A DNA stretch of 64,000 nt, taken from NCBI GenBank assembly GCA_964036045.1, contig OZ038379.1, positions 85,519,939-85,583,938 of the forward strand. The letters run 5' to 3'. The stretch comes from Eutreptiella sp. 'Long Island Sound 2002' (Eukaryota > Euglenozoa > Euglenophyceae > Eutreptiales > Eutreptiaceae). The position numbers and the translations under genes were made by a program. The stretch's first letter is position 1; every line of letters begins with the position of its first letter. Shown here one piece after another: positions 1 through 13,700 of this stretch. The notes beneath the pieces were generated by a model, which was not told the origin of the DNA, made no database searches, and worked only from the letters and a program-made list of their open reading frames with translations.

Positions 1-990
1 GTCGGGAGGTGCCGTGCCGAATCTGTGCAATTTTGGGCCAACAATAGCGATTTTTCGCCCAAAACAGCCCCCAAACTTAGGCAAAACGCCCAAACGAAGG
101 GAAACAATGCCTACACCACACGTGCTGCTTGACTTCACCGTGTCAAAGCGCCCTCTAGTGCCCTTCAACTCCACGATATGTCCGAGAAACGGCCCAAAAA
201 GGCGCCAAAAAGCCCCAGAATCTGCGCAGTGTGCACCCACACCCCGAAACCAAGCACGCGCCGTATTTTGGGCTACGTAGCTCAAACTCTGATTCCGAGG
301 GCACCTAGTCCACCCGCAACCCCCCACTTTTTGTGGTTTCCACCCCTTGGAATCGCCCAACGAGCCACCTAGACCTCCGCACCAGTGGTCACTTGGTACA
401 GCCGGAGGGCAGCCGTGCCCGCGCATGGCGGGGGCCAACGGTGGGTCCACCAGGGTCCCCGGGACGAAAAAAATCATTTTTTCCAAAGTTGTTCCTGAAC
501 CACTTGGGATGCTCAAACAGGTGTTTTTAGCCCGTTTTGAGCCCGTGTGGGCGCTTTTTGGGCCATGGAAAATCCCAAAATGCGTTGAAAATGGGCCGTT
601 TCAAGACCGAAAATGGGTCGAAAATGGGTCAAAAACACATTTTTCCAAAAATGATCCTGGACCATTCGGGATGCTCAAACAAGTGTTGCTAGCCCATTTT
701 GAGCCCGTGGTGACACGTTTTGGCCCATGGAAAATCCCAAAATGCCTTGAAAATGGGCTGTTTTGGAACCAAAAATGGGTCAAAAATGGGTCAAAAACGC
801 GGTTCTCCAAAAGTGATCCTAGACCATTTGGGATGCTCAAACAAACGTTTTTAGCCCATTTTGAGCCCGTTTTGAATGTGTTTAGCCCCTTCCACCACAT
901 GTAGGCACCACGTTGTGCCATTTGCACGTACCTTAGAGCCGTATGGTGGCGTGCCACCTAGAGTTGGGGAGAGGGGTGTAGATTGGAGGA
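1..990 (+). mobile_element. TIR-family non-autonomous element, copy a (left part outside window)
   Basis: This is the first of seven copies of a dispersed repeat in the window. The others are at 35020-36300 (-), 36501-37500 (+), 37717-38897 (-), 38904-40275 (+), 40878-42191 (+) and 56028-57216 (+). It matches copy g from about 56234 onward. It contains repeated 162-bp modules built on GACCA-TTGGGATGCTCAAA and GGGTCAAAAA motifs (anchors at about 660 and 822). The right end at 965-981 carries GGGGAGAGGGGTGTAG, the complement of the left-end motif of complete copies, and then runs into TA repeats. No transposase-like ORF is present; the open frames are low-complexity. I infer a MITE-like element. 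Confidence 0.75.
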
Positions 991-1007
991 TACATATATA
1001 TATCCCA

Positions 1008-2726
1008 CATATCCCACTGCCAGCACGCAATAACCCTTTTATGCACAGCCACGATTTCTGGGAGGCTCCAGCCTAGCCTGGCCCTCAGCCTTCATCGCCC
1101 CCGTGTCCCCACTATGTACGTCGCCGACCCACCGCACCGGTCCCCTAGTATAGTGCAGAAACACGGTATCAACTCCACGTCCCCGTGGCCTTGAGCAGCA
1201 CCCACACCCCAGATATATACTGTGCCGGCACTCCTTGTCAGGGGCCAGAACCCAATCAGCTTCGAGGCATCCACTTGCCCACGTATAATATAACCTGAGG
1301 GTCTACAGGGGGGGACGCTGGCCGCCCCGCGACGGGAGAGGCGCAACTCGTGAATATCGCTGGCTGGGATTCGGGCTGGTGGGTGCCGTAGCTTGGTTAT
1401 CAACCCCCTGTAGGGGTACCCACCAGAGGCTCGCCCCGGGCTGTGGTAACCAAGTGCACCTCATCTGGCCCACATACATCGCCCTGGCGCCTACCCTTGA
1501 CCCTTACCTGCACTGATTGGCCAGCTCCCGTGGTTGCGCCACTTCCGCCACAGCAGCGGCCAGGCCGCAGGTTCGGCGTCCACCGACGACGTGGCGAGCC
1601 TACTCATAGCATTGGCCCGCGCGTCACCCCCCGGACCACTCAATATGCCGCTCCTCCTCTCTCCTCGCCTCTAGCCGACCGGACTGGCGCCCCCCAGGAG
1701 TAAGTCGCTACAATGGTGAGGTGACCGCATACTTATCGCTACGACGCCGCGCAGTACCGCCGTTGCCACGCCGATGCCACCTGCGAGCCGCCACCACACG
1801 CACCACCGCAACCGCAAGGCCATGGTCAGAGGTTAGACTATGTACATGCCCGCAGGCACGGTCCCTCTAGTTTGTTAACGGGGCCAGGGGATGCCCCCAC
1901 ACGCCCCCTGAGTTGTTAGAGGGGTCAGGGGGACACCCCAGTACCGCCATGCAACCTCGTAGCGCCCCCACAGTACGGTTCTCCAATACCGCCGCGTACT
2001 CCAACCATACGGTCCCCAGTACCGCCGCGCATACCCCCACGACGCCAGTACACCGTCATCTTGAACCCCGCGTACACCTCGTGAGCGCTCCTCTCAGACC
2101 GCCATGCCGTTTCAAGTACGCCCGCCATACGATCCACCTGACGACCACGCCGTCACATTCCTCTACGCACACATCACCGCTTCGTCGCCGCTCCCGGGGT
2201 CTGCAGGCTGACCCCGCATCCCCGTGTAACACTCCCCTGGGGGCACCGCAACGCATGCTCCGTAGCGCCGGCAACAACGTCGCCCGCCCCCACACAAATC
2301 CGTGCACCCCCGGTGTAACCCGAGCATCCACCCCCAGCACAGCCGTAGCCAGGCCGCCAGTAGAGACCCCGGTGCCATGGGAATTCCCTACAGGGGTTTG
2401 GGCCTTATTACCCTGGTCGGGATGACCCATGACACCCCACTGTTGTATGCGGCGACCCGGGGCAGGCGGGTGAAGCATCCCTGTCCGACCCTCATGCACG
2501 GGGGCAGTACGGCTCACCATCGGGCCGGCACGACCTGTCACATCGCGTTGGCCGTCATACTCCGCCTGCCAGAACCGCACAAACAGGCCATGAGGGCACT
2601 GCTTCTCAGGCGCCACCCCCTCCGCTGCGTCCAGCGTGGGGACGGTGGCAGGTGCACCCACAATTCCTAACCCCATAAATCTGCATCATCCCCGGCCCCC
2701 ACCACGCCGTCACCATTTCCTCCGTG

Positions 2727-2728
<2 letters not shown>
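1008..2728 (-). mobile_element. LINE 3' fragment (copy A)
   Basis: On the minus strand this segment is collinear with 32287-33945 of LINE copy B and with 42710-44410 (minus) of copy C, with scattered substitutions. Its 5' end sits directly against (TA)n at 2727. Its 3' end stops about 460 bp before the element terminus defined by copies B and C, again in a short TA run. It includes the small ORF starting MGLGIVGAP, which here reads on to 206 codons. It is a dead 5'-truncated insertion that also lacks the 3' end. Confidence 0.85.
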
Positions 2729-2917
<189 letters not shown>

Positions 2918-2918
2918 A

Positions 2919-4775
2919 GCGGAGTCCCCCCCGGCGAATCCGAGGTTCTTCCTCGAAGGGGCCCACGGGCCCAGGGGACGCCACCGGGTTTTTTCGGCCA
3001 CGCCGGACGAAGCTCCCACCGGCGACCCCCCCCCGCATGGCTGGGTGCACACAATAACCGCCAGCCCCCCCCCCCCCCCCAAGAGGGGCCCCCGTCGTCC
3101 CCCGGGCAGGGAGCAACACCGCCCCCCCCTCAAGGAACGGCCGCCCTCGGGAGCCCTCGCCCAGCCCCCGGGGGCCTCTCGGGGTTCGCCCCCGAGCCCG
3201 CCCGGCCCTTCCACGCCCCCCCATCACCAGCCGCAGTCCAGGGGCCCGCCCGGTCTCCCCCGCGCCGGCCCACAACCACCAGGGACCCGGGCCCCGGAGC
3301 CCCGGTGCCCAGCCCCGCCCCCCCCCCCCGGTATCCATGCGGCGGGGCCCGTCCCGGTCCGGTTCGGCCGCGAGGGGACGGCGTGGCGCTCCCCCCCGCC
3401 TCCACCAGGATTCGCCCCCGTGGATGATGCTCGGCGGGATTCGTCCCCGCCGAGCGGGGTGCGGGCCCCACCGCTGACCGCGCCCCCCCCGACACCCCGA
3501 GCGCCCCGGGCTCCCCGGCCGACTTTGGCCAGCCCCGGCCGCTCCTCCGCCCGGTCGGCCGCACGGTGACGCTCTGCGGCTGAGCTCACCGCACCCCCGT
3601 CCCCCTCGCGCGCGCACCCACCCACCAGCCCGCACCCCCCCCCCCCCCGCAACGTGCACGCCGTGCCCCCACCGCCCCCCCACTGTCCCGCCCCTCCTCT
3701 CTCAGGTAGCGAAGCCCCCGAGGTGGGCTGCCGCGGCCGCCGACGGACGGCCGCCTTGCGAACAAGAGGACCCTCCGCACGCGGTGGGGGTTCAGGCCTT
3801 GCACCCCTTCCCCCTGCCACACGCATCATGGCGTTGCATGTGTCCTACCCGCCTCCCTATGCACCATGTGTCATGGCCGCGAGTGGCCTTTGCCTCCCCT
3901 CCCCGACACCGAAACCGCACGGGGGGGGGCGAAGGCCCCTGGGTGGGGCCCCCACAACCCCTGCAGCCGCGCCTCCCGACTGGAGGGTGGTGGGGCCCGC
4001 CGGTGCGCGGTACGAGCCCCCGCCACCCTCCATCCACCTGCCGCGACCCCCTGACCCCCCCCCCCGTCCCCCCCCTGTCCCCCACCCCGGCTGGGGCGGC
4101 GCGGCCCGCGCGTGCAGTTCGAGCCCACGCCGCCCCTTGTTGCATTATACGGGCAGTGCGGGCCGCCAGGAGAGCGGAGGGGTCTGTACCCACGGCACCG
4201 GGCACAGACACCCGTTGGGGGGTAGCCACACCACCACCCACGACAGCACCACGGCCACGGGAGGAAGGGAATAGCCCCGGGCAACGGCCTCCCCCAGGCC
4301 AAGGGAAGGTGCCGACCGCCAGGCTCATCATGGCCCCCCATTCCCTCTTTTTTGTCATCCCCCCTGGCCCTCCCGGCCCACAGTCCCCGCGGCGGGTAAG
4401 TTCCTGGGGTAGAACCCTAAGAACTTCGGTGACGGAAACACAGGTCGTGGTTTCGCACCCGGCCGACGTGGGGAGCCTCTGCCCCCACGGGACCCCAGGG
4501 CACCCCGGCCATCCCAGCCGGGGATAACCCGCCGCCAGCGCCCCAGCCCCCATCCCCAGGTCTTCCGGCCTCAGTTCCCCTGCGTCTTCCTCGCCACATC
4601 CTCGTAGTGAACGGCTAGGTAGCAGGCCACACCCCCACACCACCCCACGGCACGCCCCCCACGCGCCCCACGCCGCCCCTGGCCTCCCACCAGGGGCCCA
4701 ACTCTGGACCGTTGTCTGTCGAGCAGGGCCCCACACCCTCCGCCGCCCTCACGCCACCCCTTCCTCTACCCTACA
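2919..4775. other. GC-rich left flank of minisatellite composite 1
   Basis: C-rich, homopolymer-rich DNA that begins at GCGGAGTCCCCCCC right after (TA)n. It is repeated at 48304-50305 with an indel of roughly 110 bp (extra sequence at about 48467-48580). Open frames on both strands are Pro/Arg/Gly-rich and lack recognisable domains, so I call no gene. It carries a 10-bp hairpin at 3429-3455. Because the same left flank precedes both minisatellite arrays and both copies begin at (TA)n, it is probably part of a larger repeated unit. Confidence 0.7.
3429..3455. other. 10-bp inverted repeat (hairpin) in left flank
   Basis: Arms GCTCGGCGGG (3429-3438) and CCCGCCGAGC (3446-3455) are perfect complements around a 7-base loop. 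The structure recurs at 48931-48957 (perfect) and 54658-54684 (one mismatch). Confidence 0.8.
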
Positions 4776-7700
4776 CGACAGCCCCACGCCGTTGCGCCCC
4801 TGCGCAGCCCCACACTGCTGCGCCCCTGCGTGGCCCCGCGCTGCTGCGCCCCTGCACAGCCCCATGCTGCCGCGCCCATGCGCAGCCCCACGCTACGCCC
4901 CTTCGCATCCCCACGCTGCTGCACCCCTGCGCAGCCCCAAGCTGCAACGCCCCCGCGCGGCCCCGCGCTGCTGCGCCCCTGCACAGCCCTCGCTGCTACG
5001 CCCGTGCGCGGCCCCACGCCACTGCGCCCCCGCGCAGCCCACACTGCTGCGCCCCTGCGCAGCCCCACGCTGCTGCGCACCTGCACTGCCCCCCACTGCC
5101 GCGCGCCTCCGCAGCCCCACGCTGCTGCGCCCCTACGCAGCCCCACGCTGCGCCCCTACGCAGCCACATACCACACCTTTGCGCAGCCCCTCGCCGCTGC
5201 GCCCCTGTGCAGCCCCACACTGCGCCCAAGCGCAGCCCCACGCTGCTGCGCCCCTGCGCAGCTCCGCGCCGCGCCCATACGCGGCCCCATGGTGCGCCCT
5301 TGCGCAGCCTCCCACCACTGCGCCGCCGCTCGCTCCGCCCTGCGCAGCCCCACGCTGCTGCGCCCCTGCGCAGCCCCACGCTGCTCCCCTGCGCTGCTCC
5401 GCGCTGCGCCCCTGCGCAGTCCCACGCTGCGCCCCTGCGCAGCCCCGCACGGCGCCCCTGTATAGCCACACGCTGCGCCCCAACGCACCCCCATGCCGCT
5501 GCGCCCCTACGCAGCCCCCCCACCACTGCTCCGCCCCACACAGCTGCTCTGCGCAGCCCCACGCTGCTGCACCCCTGCGCAGCCCCGCGCTGCTGCGCCC
5601 TTGCGCAGCCCCACGCTACGCCCCCGCGCAGCCCCACGCTGCTGCGCCCCTGCGCAGCCCCACGCTGCACTCCAGCGCAGCCCCACGCTCCTGCGCCCCT
5701 GCGTAGCCCCGCGCCGCTGCGCCCCTGTGCAGCCCCATACTACACCTTTGCGCAAGCACAACCCAAGCGCAGCCCCACGCTACGCCCCTGTGCAGCCCCA
5801 GGCTGCTGCGCCCCTGCGCAGCCCCACGCTGTTGCGCCCCTGCGCAACCCCGCGCTGCACCCCTGCGCGGCCCCGCGCTTCGCCCCTACGCAGCCCCACG
5901 CTGCGCCCCTGCGCAGCCCCACGCCGCGGCGCCCCTGCACGGCCCCATGCCGCGCCCCGGCCCAGCCCCACGCTGCTACGCCCCAGCGCGGCCCCACCTT
6001 GCTGCGCCCTCGCGCGGCCCCGCGCCGCGCCCCTGCATGGCTGCATGCCACGCCCATACGCGGCCCCACGCTGCACTCGTGCGCGGCCCCACGCTGCGCC
6101 CCTGCCCAGCCCCACGCTGCTGCTCCCCTGCGCGGCCCCACGCTGCTGGGCCCCTACGCAGCCCCGCGCTTCGCATCTGCGCAGCCCCACGCTGTGCCCC
6201 TGCGCAGCCACGCACTGCGCCCCTGCGCAGCCCCGCACTGCTGCGCCCCTGCGCCGCACCACGATGCGCCCCTACGCAGCCGCACGCCACGCCCCTGCGC
6301 GGCCCCACGCTGCTGCGCCCCTTCACGGCCCAATGCCACGCCCCGGCGCAGCCCCACGCTGCTGCGCCCCTGCGCAGCCCCACGCTGCGCCCTTGCGCAG
6401 CCCCGCGTCGCGCCCCTGCACGGCCCCTTGCCGCGCCACCGCGCAACCCCACGCTGTGCCCCTGCGCAGCCCAACGTTGCTGCGCCCCTGCGCAGCCCCC
6501 CGCTGCGCCCCATTCGCGGCCCCACGCTACGCCCCGGCGCAGCCCCGCACTGCTACGCCCCTGCGCGGCCCCGCGCCGCGCCCCTTCACGGCCCCATGCC
6601 ACACCCATACGCGGCCCCACGCTGCAGTCCTGTGCGGCCCCACGCTGCGCCCCGGCCCAGCCCCGCGCTGCGACCCTGCGCAGCCCCGCGCTGCTGCTCC
6701 CTGCGCGGCCCCACGCTGCTGCGCCCCTGCGCAGCCCCGCGCCGCGCCCCTGCACGGCCCCTTGCCGCGCCCCCGCGCAGCCCCACGCTGTGCCCCTGCG
6801 CAGCCCAACGCTGCTGTGCCCCTACGCAAGCCCCCGCTGCGCCCCAATTGCGGCCCCACGCTGCGCCCCGGCGCAGCCCCGCGCTGCTACGCCCTTGCGC
6901 AGCCCCACGCTGCTGCGCCCCTGCGCGGCCCCGCGCCGCGCCCCTTCACGGCCCCATGCCACACCCATACGCGGCCCCACGCTGCACTCCTGCGCGCTGC
7001 GCCCCGGCCCAGCCCCGCGCTGCGCCCCTACGCAGCCCCGCGCTGCTGCTCCCCTGCGCGGCCCCACGGTGCTGCGCCCCTGCGCAGCCCCGCGCTGCGC
7101 CCCTGCGCAGCCCCACACTGCTGCGCCCCGGCGCCGCCCCACACTGCTGCGCCCCTGCGCCGCACCACGCTATGCCCCTGCGCAGCCCCACACTGCGCCC
7201 CTAAGCAGCCCCGCGCTGCGCCCCTGCGCAGCCCCACGCTGCTGCGCCCTCAACCCCCAATGCCGCGCCCCTGCGCAGCCCACACAGCTGCGCGCCTGCG
7301 CCGCACCACGCTACGCCCCTGCGCAGCCCCACGCTGCGCCCCTACTCAGCCCCACGCTGCGCCCCTGCGCAGCCCCACGCTGCTGGGCCCCTGCGCAGCC
7401 CCACGCTGGGCCCCTGCGCAGCCCAGCGCTGCTGCGCCCCTGCGCAGCCCCACGCTGCGCCCCTGCGCATCCCCATGCCGCGCCCATGCGCGGCCCCACG
7501 CTGCACTCCTGCGCGGCCCCACGCTGCGCCCTTGCGCCGCACCACGCTGCGCCCCCACGCAGCCCCACGCTGCGCCCCTGCGCGGCCCCACGCTGCTGCG
7601 CCCCTTCACGGCCCCATACCACGCCCCGGCGCAGCCCCACGCTGCACTCCTGCGCGGCCCCACGCTGCGCCCCTACGCAGCCCCGCACTGCGCCCATGCG

Positions 7701-10700
7701 CAGCCCCAGGCTGCTGCGCCCCCACGCAGCCCCATGCTGTGCCCCTGCGCAGCCCAACGCTGCGCCCCGTCTGCGGCCCCATGCCACGCCCGTGCGCGGC
7801 CCCACGCCACTGCGCCCCCGCGCAGCCCACACTGCTGCGCCCCTGCGCAGCCCCACGCTGCTGCGCACCTGCACTGCCCCCCACTGCCGCGCGCCTCCGC
7901 AGCCCCACGCTGCTGCGCCCCTACGCAGCCCCACGCTGCGCCCCTACGCAGCCACATACCACACCTTTGCGCAGCCCCTCGCCGCTGCGCCCCTGTGCAG
8001 CCCCACACTGCGCCCAAGCGCAGCCCCACGCTGCTGCGCCCCTGCGCAGCTCCGCGCCGCGCCCATACGCGGCCCCATGGTGCGCCCCTGCGCAGCCTCC
8101 CACCACTGCGCCGCCGCTCGCTCCGCCCTGCGCAGCCCCACGCTGCTGCGCCCCTGCGCAGCCCCACGCTGCTCCCCTGCGCTGCTCCGCGCTGCGCCCC
8201 TGCGCAGTCCCACGCTGCGCCCCTGCGCAGCCCCGCACGGCGCCCCTGTATAGCCACACGCTGCGCCCCAACGCACCCCCATGCCGCTGCGCCCCTACGC
8301 AGCCCCCCCACCACTGCTCCGCCCCACACAGCTGCTCTGCGCAGCCCCACGCTGCTGCACCCCTGCGCAGCCCCGCGCTGCTGCGCCCTTGCGCAGCCCC
8401 ACGCTACGCCCCCGCGCAGCCCCACGCTGCTGCGCCCCTGCGCAGCCCCACGCTGCACTCCAGCGCAGCCCCACGCTCCTGCGCCCCTGCGTAGCCCCGC
8501 GCCGCTGCGCCCCTGTGCAGCCCCATACTACACCTTTGCGCAAGCACAACCCAAGCGCAGCCCCACGCTACGCCCCTGTGCAGCCCCAGGCTGCTGCGCC
8601 CCTGCGCAGCCCCACGCTGTTGCGCCCATGCGCAACCCCGCGCTGCACCCCTGCGCGGCCCCGCGCTTCGCCCCTACGCAGCCCCACGCTGCGCCCCTGC
8701 GCAGCCCCACGCCGCGGCGCCCCTGCACGGCCCCATGCCGCGCCCCGGCCCAGCCCCACGCTGCTACGCCCCAGCGCGGCCCCACCTTGCTGCGCCCTCG
8801 CGCGGCCCCGCGCCGCGCCCCTGCATGGCTGCATGCCACGCCCATACGCGGCCCCACGCTGCACTCGTGCGCGGCCCCACGCTGCGCCCCTGCCCAGCCC
8901 CACGCTGCTGCTCCCCTGCGCGGCCCCACGCTGCTGGGCCCCTACGCAGCCCCGCGCTTCGCATCTGCGCAGCCCCACGCTGTGCCCCTGCGCAGCCACG
9001 CACTGCGCCCCTGCGCAGCCCCGCACTGCTGCGCCCCTGCGCCGCACCACGATGCGCCCCTACGCAGCCGCACGCCACGCCCCTGCGCGGCCCCACGCTG
9101 CTGCGCCCCTTCACGGCCCAATGCCACGCCCCGGCGCAGCCCCACGCTGCTGCGCCCCTGCGCAGCCCCACGCTGCGCCCTTGCGCAGCCCCGCGTCGCG
9201 CCCCTGCACGGCCCCTTGCCGCGCCACCGCGCAACCCCACGCTGTGCCCCTGCGCAGCCCAACGTTGCTGCGCCCCTGCGCAGCCCCCCGCTGCGCCCCA
9301 TTCGCGGCCCCACGCTACGCCCCGGCGCAGCCCCGCACTGCTACGCCCCTGCGCGGCCCCGCGCCGCGCCCCTTCACGGCCCCATGCCACACCCATACGC
9401 GGCCCCACGCTGCACTCCTGTGCGGCCCCACGCTTCGCCCCGGCCCAGCCCCGCGCTGCGACCCTGCGCAGCCCCGCGCTGCTGCTCCCTGCGCGGCCCC
9501 ACGCTGCTGCGCCCCTGCGCAGCCCCGCGCCGCGCCCCTGCACGGCCCCTTGCCGCGCCCCCGCGCAGCCCCACGCTGTGCCCCTGCGCAGCCCAACGCT
9601 GCTGTGCCCCTACGCAAGCCCCCGCTGCGCCCCAATTGCGGCCCCACGCTGCGCCCCGGCGCAGCCCCGCGCTGCTACGCCCTTGCGCAGCCCCACGCTG
9701 CTGCGCCCCTGCGCGGCCCCGCGCCGCGCCCCTTCACGGCCCCATGCCACACCCATACGCGGCCCCACGCTGCACTCCTGCGCGCTGCGCCCCGGCCCAG
9801 CCCCGCGCTGCGCCCCTACGCAGCCCCGCGCTGCTGCTCCCCTGCGCGGCCCCACGGTGCTGCGCCCCTGCGCAGCCCCGCGCTGCGCCCCTGCGCAGCC
9901 CCACACTGCTGCGCCCCGGCGCCGCCCCACACTGCTGCGCCCCTGCGCCGCACCACGCTATGCCCCTGCGCAGCCCCACACTGCGCCCCTAAGCAGCCCC
10001 GCGCTGCGCCCCTGCGCAGCCCCACGCTGCTGCGCCCTCAACGCCCCATGCCGCGCCCCTGCGCAGCCCACACAGCTGCGCGCCTGCGCCGCACCACGCT
10101 ACGCCCCTGCGCAGCCCCACGCTGCGCCCCTACTCAGCCCCACGCTGCGCCCCTGCGCAGCCCCACGCTGCTGCGCCCCTGCGCAGCCCCACGCTGGGCC
10201 CCTGCGCAGCCCAGCGCTGCTGCGCCCCTGCGCAGCCCCACGCTGCGCCCCTGCGCATCCCCATGCCGCGCCCATGCGCGGCCCCACGCTGCACTCCTGC
10301 GCGGCCCCACGCTGCGCCCTTGCGCCGCACCACGCTGCGCCCCCACGCAGCCCCACGCTGCGCCCCTGCGCGGCCCCACGCTGCTGCGCCCCTTCACGGC
10401 CCCATACCACGCCCCGGCGCAGCCCCACGCTGCACTCCTGCGCGGCCCCACGCTGCGCCCCTACGCAGCCCCGCACTGCGCCCATGCGCAGCCCCAGGCT
10501 GCTGCGCCCCCACGCAGCCCCATGCTGTGCCCCTGCGCAGCCCAACGCTGCGCCCCGTCTGCGGCCCCATGCCACGCCCATACGCGGCCCCACGCTGCAC
10601 TCCCGCGCGACCCCCCGCTGCGCCCCGGCCCAGCCCCGCGCTACGCCACTGCGCAGCCCCGCGCTGCTGCTCCCCTGCGCGGCCCCACGCTGCTGCGCCC

Positions 10701-13700
10701 CTGCGCAGCCGAGCGCTGCGGCCATGCGCAACCCCACATTGCTGCGCCCCGGCGCCGCCCCACCGTGCTGCGCCCCTGCGCAGCCCCACGCTGCGCCCCT
10801 ACGCAGCCCCACGCTGCGCCCCTGCGCAGCCCCACGCTGCTGCGCCTCTGCGCGGCCCCGCGCTGCGCCCCTGCGCAGCCCCACACTGCTGCGCCCCTGC
10901 GCAGCCCCACAGTGCTGCACCCCTCCACGGCCCCACGCTGCTGCGCCCCTGCGCAGCCCCACGCTGCTGCACCCCTCCACGGCCCCACGCTGCTGCGCCC
11001 CTGCGCAGCCCCACGCCGCGCCCCTGCGCAGCCCCACACTGCTGCGCCCCTGCGCAGCCCCACACTGCTGCGCCCCTGCGCAACCCCACACTGCTGCGCC
11101 CCTGCGCAGCCCCACGCTGCGCCCCTACGCAGCCCCACAGTGCTGCACCCCTCCACGGCCCCACGCTGCTGCACCCCTCCACGGCCCCACGCTGCTACGC
11201 CCCTGCGCAGCCCCACGCTGCGCCCCTGCGCAGCCCCACACTGCTGCGCCCCTGCGCAGCCCCACACTGCTGCGCCCCTGCGCAACCCCACACTGCTGCG
11301 CCCCTGCGCAGCCCCACGCTGCGCCCCTACGCAGCCCCACGCTGCTGCACCCCTTCACGGCCCCATGCCGCGCCCCGGCGCAGCCCCACGCTGCTGCGCC
11401 CATGCGCAGCCCCTCGCTGCGCCCCTGCGCAGCCCCACGCTGCTGCGCCTCTGCGCGGCCCCGCGCTGCGCCCCTGCGCAGCCCCACACTGCTGCGCCCC
11501 TGCGCAGCCCCACAGTGCTGCACCCCTCCACGGCCCCACGCTGCTGCGCCCCTGCGCAGCCCCACGCTGCTGCACCCCTCCACGGCCCCACGCTGCTGCG
11601 CCCCTGCGCAGCCCCACGCCGCGCCCCTGCGCAGCCCCACACTGCTGCGCCCCTGCGCAGCCCCACACTGCTGCGCCCCTGCGCCGCACCACGCTGCGCC
11701 CCTGCGCAGCCCCACAGTGCTGCACCCCTCCACGGCCCCACGCTGCTGCGCCCCTGCGCAGCCCCACGCTGCTGCACCCCTCCACGGCCCCACGCTGCTA
11801 CGCCCCTGCGCAGCCCCACGCTGCGCCCCTGCGCAGCCCCACACTGCTGCGCCCCTGCGCAGCCCCACACTGCTGCGCCCCTGCGCAACCCCACACTGCT
11901 GCGCCCCTGCGCAGCCCCACGCTGCGCCCCTACGCAGCCCCACGCTGCTGCACCCCTTCACGGCCCCATGCCGCGCCCCGGCGCAGCCCCACGCTGCTGC
12001 GCCCATGCGCAGCCCCTCGCTGCGCCCCTGCGCAGCCCCACGCTGCTGCGCCCCTGCGCAGCCCCGCGCTGCGCCCCTGCACAGCCCCACGCTGCTGCGC
12101 CCCGGCGCCGCCCCACACTGCTGCGCCCTTGCACCGCACCACGCTGCGCCCCTGCGCAGCCCCACGCTGCGCCCCTACGCAGCCCCACGCTGCGCCCTTG
12201 CACCGCCCCACACTGCTACGCCCCTGCGCCGCACCACGCTGCGCCCCTGCGCAGCCCCACGCTGCGCCCCTGCTCAGCCCCACGCTGCGCCCCTGCGCAG
12301 CCCCACGCTGCTGCGCCCCTTCACGGCCCCACGCAGCTCCCCTACGTAGCCCCACGTTGCGCCCCTGCGCAGCCCCACGCTACTGCACCCCTCCACGGCC
12401 CCATGCCGCGACCATGCGCGGCCCCGCGCTGCGCCCCTGCGCGGCCCCCGCTGCTGCGCCCCTGTGCAGCCCCGCGCTGCGCCCCTGCGCCGCCCCACAC
12501 TGCTACGCCCTTGCGCCGCACCACGCTGCGCCCCTGCGCAGCCCCACGGTGCGCCCCTACTCAGCCCCACGCTGCGCCCCTGCGCAGCCCCACGCTGCTG
12601 CGCTGCTTCACGGCCCCATTCCGCGCCCCAGCGCAGCCCCACACTGCTGCGCCCCTGCGTAGCCCCACACTGCGCCCCTACGCAGCCCCGCACCGCGCCC
12701 CCGCGCAGCCCCACGCTGCGCCCCTGCGCAGCCCACCGCTGCTGCGCCTCTGCGCAGCCACACGCTGCGCCCCTGCGCGGCCCCATGCCGCGCCCATGCG
12801 CGGCCCCACGCTGCGCTCCTGCGCGGCCCCACGCTGCGTCCCTGCCCAGCCCCGCGCTGCACCCCTTCCAAGCCCCACGCTGCACCCCTGCGCAGCCCCA
12901 CGCTGCGCCCCTGCGCAGCCCCACGTTACGCCCCTGCTCAGCCCCGCGCTGCGCCCCTGCGCAACCCCACGCTGCGCCCCTACTCAGCCCCACGCTGCGC
13001 CCATGCGCAGCCCCACGCTGCTGCGCCCCTTCACGGCCCCATTCCGCGCCCCGGCGCAGCCCCACACTGCTGCGCCCCTGCGCAGCCCCACACTGCGCCC
13101 CTGCGCAGCCCCGCACCGCGCCCCCGCGCCGCCCCACGCTGCGCCCCTGCGCAGCCCACCGCTGCTGCGCCCCTGCGCAGCCACACGCCGCGCCCCTGCG
13201 CGGCCCCATGCCGCGCCCATGCGCGGCCCCACGCTGCGCTCCTGCGCGGCCCCACGCTGCGTCCCTGCCGAGCCCCGCGCTGCCCTCCTGCCCAGCCCCA
13301 CGCTGCGCCCCTGCGCAGCCCCACGTTACGCCCCTGCTCAGCCCCGCGCTGCGCCCCTTGCGCAACCCCACGCTGCGCCCCTACTCAGCCCCACGTTGCT
13401 GCGCCCCTTCACGGCCCCATTCCGCGCCCCGGCGCAGCCCCACACTGCTGCGCCCCTGCGCAGCCCCACACTGCGCCCCTGCGCAGCCCCGCACCGCGCC
13501 CCCGCGCAGCCCCACGCTGCGCCCCTGCGCAACCCACCGCTGCTGCGCCCCTGCGCAGCCACACGCCGCACCCCTGCGCGGCCCCATGCCGCGCCCATGC
13601 GCGGCCCCACGCTGCGCTCCTGCGCGGCCCCACGCTCAGTCCCTGCCCAGCCCCGCGCTGCGCCCCTTCCAAGCCCCACGTTGCGGCCCTGCGCAGCCCC

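Noticed and set aside
2919-4700. Gly/Arg- or Pro-rich ORFs on both strands of the GC-rich flanks
   Set aside because: Homopolymer-driven composition, frames differ between the two flank copies and no domain is visible.
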